Shown: piece by piece, positions 63,865-64,000 of the stretch | How positions within the stretch are numbered: position 1 is the first letter of the stretch | Layout: each line of letters opens with the position of its first letter | NCBI GenBank assembly: GCA_019911805.1 | Contig: JAIOJV010000077.1 | Span: forward strand, 124,001 to 188,000 | DNA: 64,000 nt | Direction: 5' to 3' | Source of the DNA: Gammaproteobacteria bacterium | GTDB lineage: Bacteria > Pseudomonadota > Gammaproteobacteria > Thiohalobacterales > Thiohalobacteraceae | Position numbers and translations under genes: made by a program | Notes under the pieces: generated by a model | Databases searched by the model: none | Seen by the model: the letters and a program-made list of their open reading frames with translations, nothing else | What the model was told of the DNA's origin: nothing

Positions 63865-64000
63865 TACGGTGCTCTCCTGACGATCATCGGCTCCGGGTCA
63901 TACTGGTCGGCGGCGCTCCTGCGGTTACAGTCCGCACCGCATCCGACGGGCACGGGTGCCCGGGGCGTGTCCCGGGCATTCAGCACGGTGGCGTGATGTC

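Overview
The window reads as a chromosome segment from a high-GC gammaproteobacterium, probably a sulfur oxidiser that can also oxidise C1 compounds. The evidence is the gene content: a methanethiol oxidase locus, a persulfide dioxygenase fused to a rhodanese, an SQR-like flavoprotein, and a nearly complete tetrahydromethanopterin (H4MPT) and methylofuran pathway of the kind found in methylotrophic proteobacteria. No 16S gene or other taxonomic marker is present, so the assignment is inference.

Region 1 (1-19.4 kb) is accessory and partly decayed. It holds small stress-type envelope proteins, a Crp/Fnr regulator, a DUF2182/DUF1326 pair, a patatin-type two-part outer-membrane lipase, an SQR-like flavoprotein with a decayed tandem copy, Tag glycosylase, a double-length MipA-like outer-membrane protein, an encapsulin plus encapsulated-ferritin pair, the rhodanese-persulfide dioxygenase, an NRAMP transporter and a dihaem lipoprotein. 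Remnants of an IS91-type transposase, a DUF1254 protein and a phospholipase D protein lie between them. Region 2 (19.9-26.8 kb) has a TolC/MacA/MacB efflux operon, tadA and mltF. Region 3 (26.9-32.1 kb) begins with tRNA-Ser(CGA) and looks like a small defence islet: a GNAT/DUF1778 toxin-antitoxin pair, a gene remnant that may be from a DNA methyltransferase, and a 1,084-residue PLD-helicase. Region 4 (32.3-35.5 kb) carries DUF1499, UBP zinc-finger, GST and folP genes.

Region 5 (35.5-64 kb) is the centrepiece. A methanethiol oxidase gene (mtoX) lies behind a near-consensus sigma-54 promoter and is followed by a gene fusing a SCO copper chaperone to a MauG-type dihaem protein, then a second MauG/CcP gene. 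Convergent to it runs fhcB-fhcA-fhcD-fhcC, a Fae paralogue lacking the catalytic histidine, and a second SCO gene. Divergent from fhcB runs beta-RFAP synthase, mtdB, an ATP-grasp gene, mch, a second ATP-grasp gene, a CitG-like gene, fae, and a zinc-finger/PTPS fusion. The remainder encodes cofactor synthesis: a HisA-like protein, candidate MfnD, MfnF, PabB and MfnE on the plus strand; MfnB, DUF447, a DHPS-like protein, a DmrB-like flavoprotein and a second PTPS on the minus strand.

Read together, MtoX would split methanethiol into formaldehyde, H2S and H2O2. Fae, MtdB, Mch and Fhc would take formaldehyde to formate, the cofactor genes would supply H4MPT and methylofuran, and the persulfide dioxygenase and possibly the MauG-like proteins would deal with the sulfur and peroxide. 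Sigma-54-type sequences sharing the core TGGCATG occur upstream of mtoX, upstream of fhcB and at the start of the beta-RFAP synthase gene, which suggests one regulon. A 152-bp MITE with CTAA target duplications sits exactly at the stop codons of two convergent methylofuran genes.
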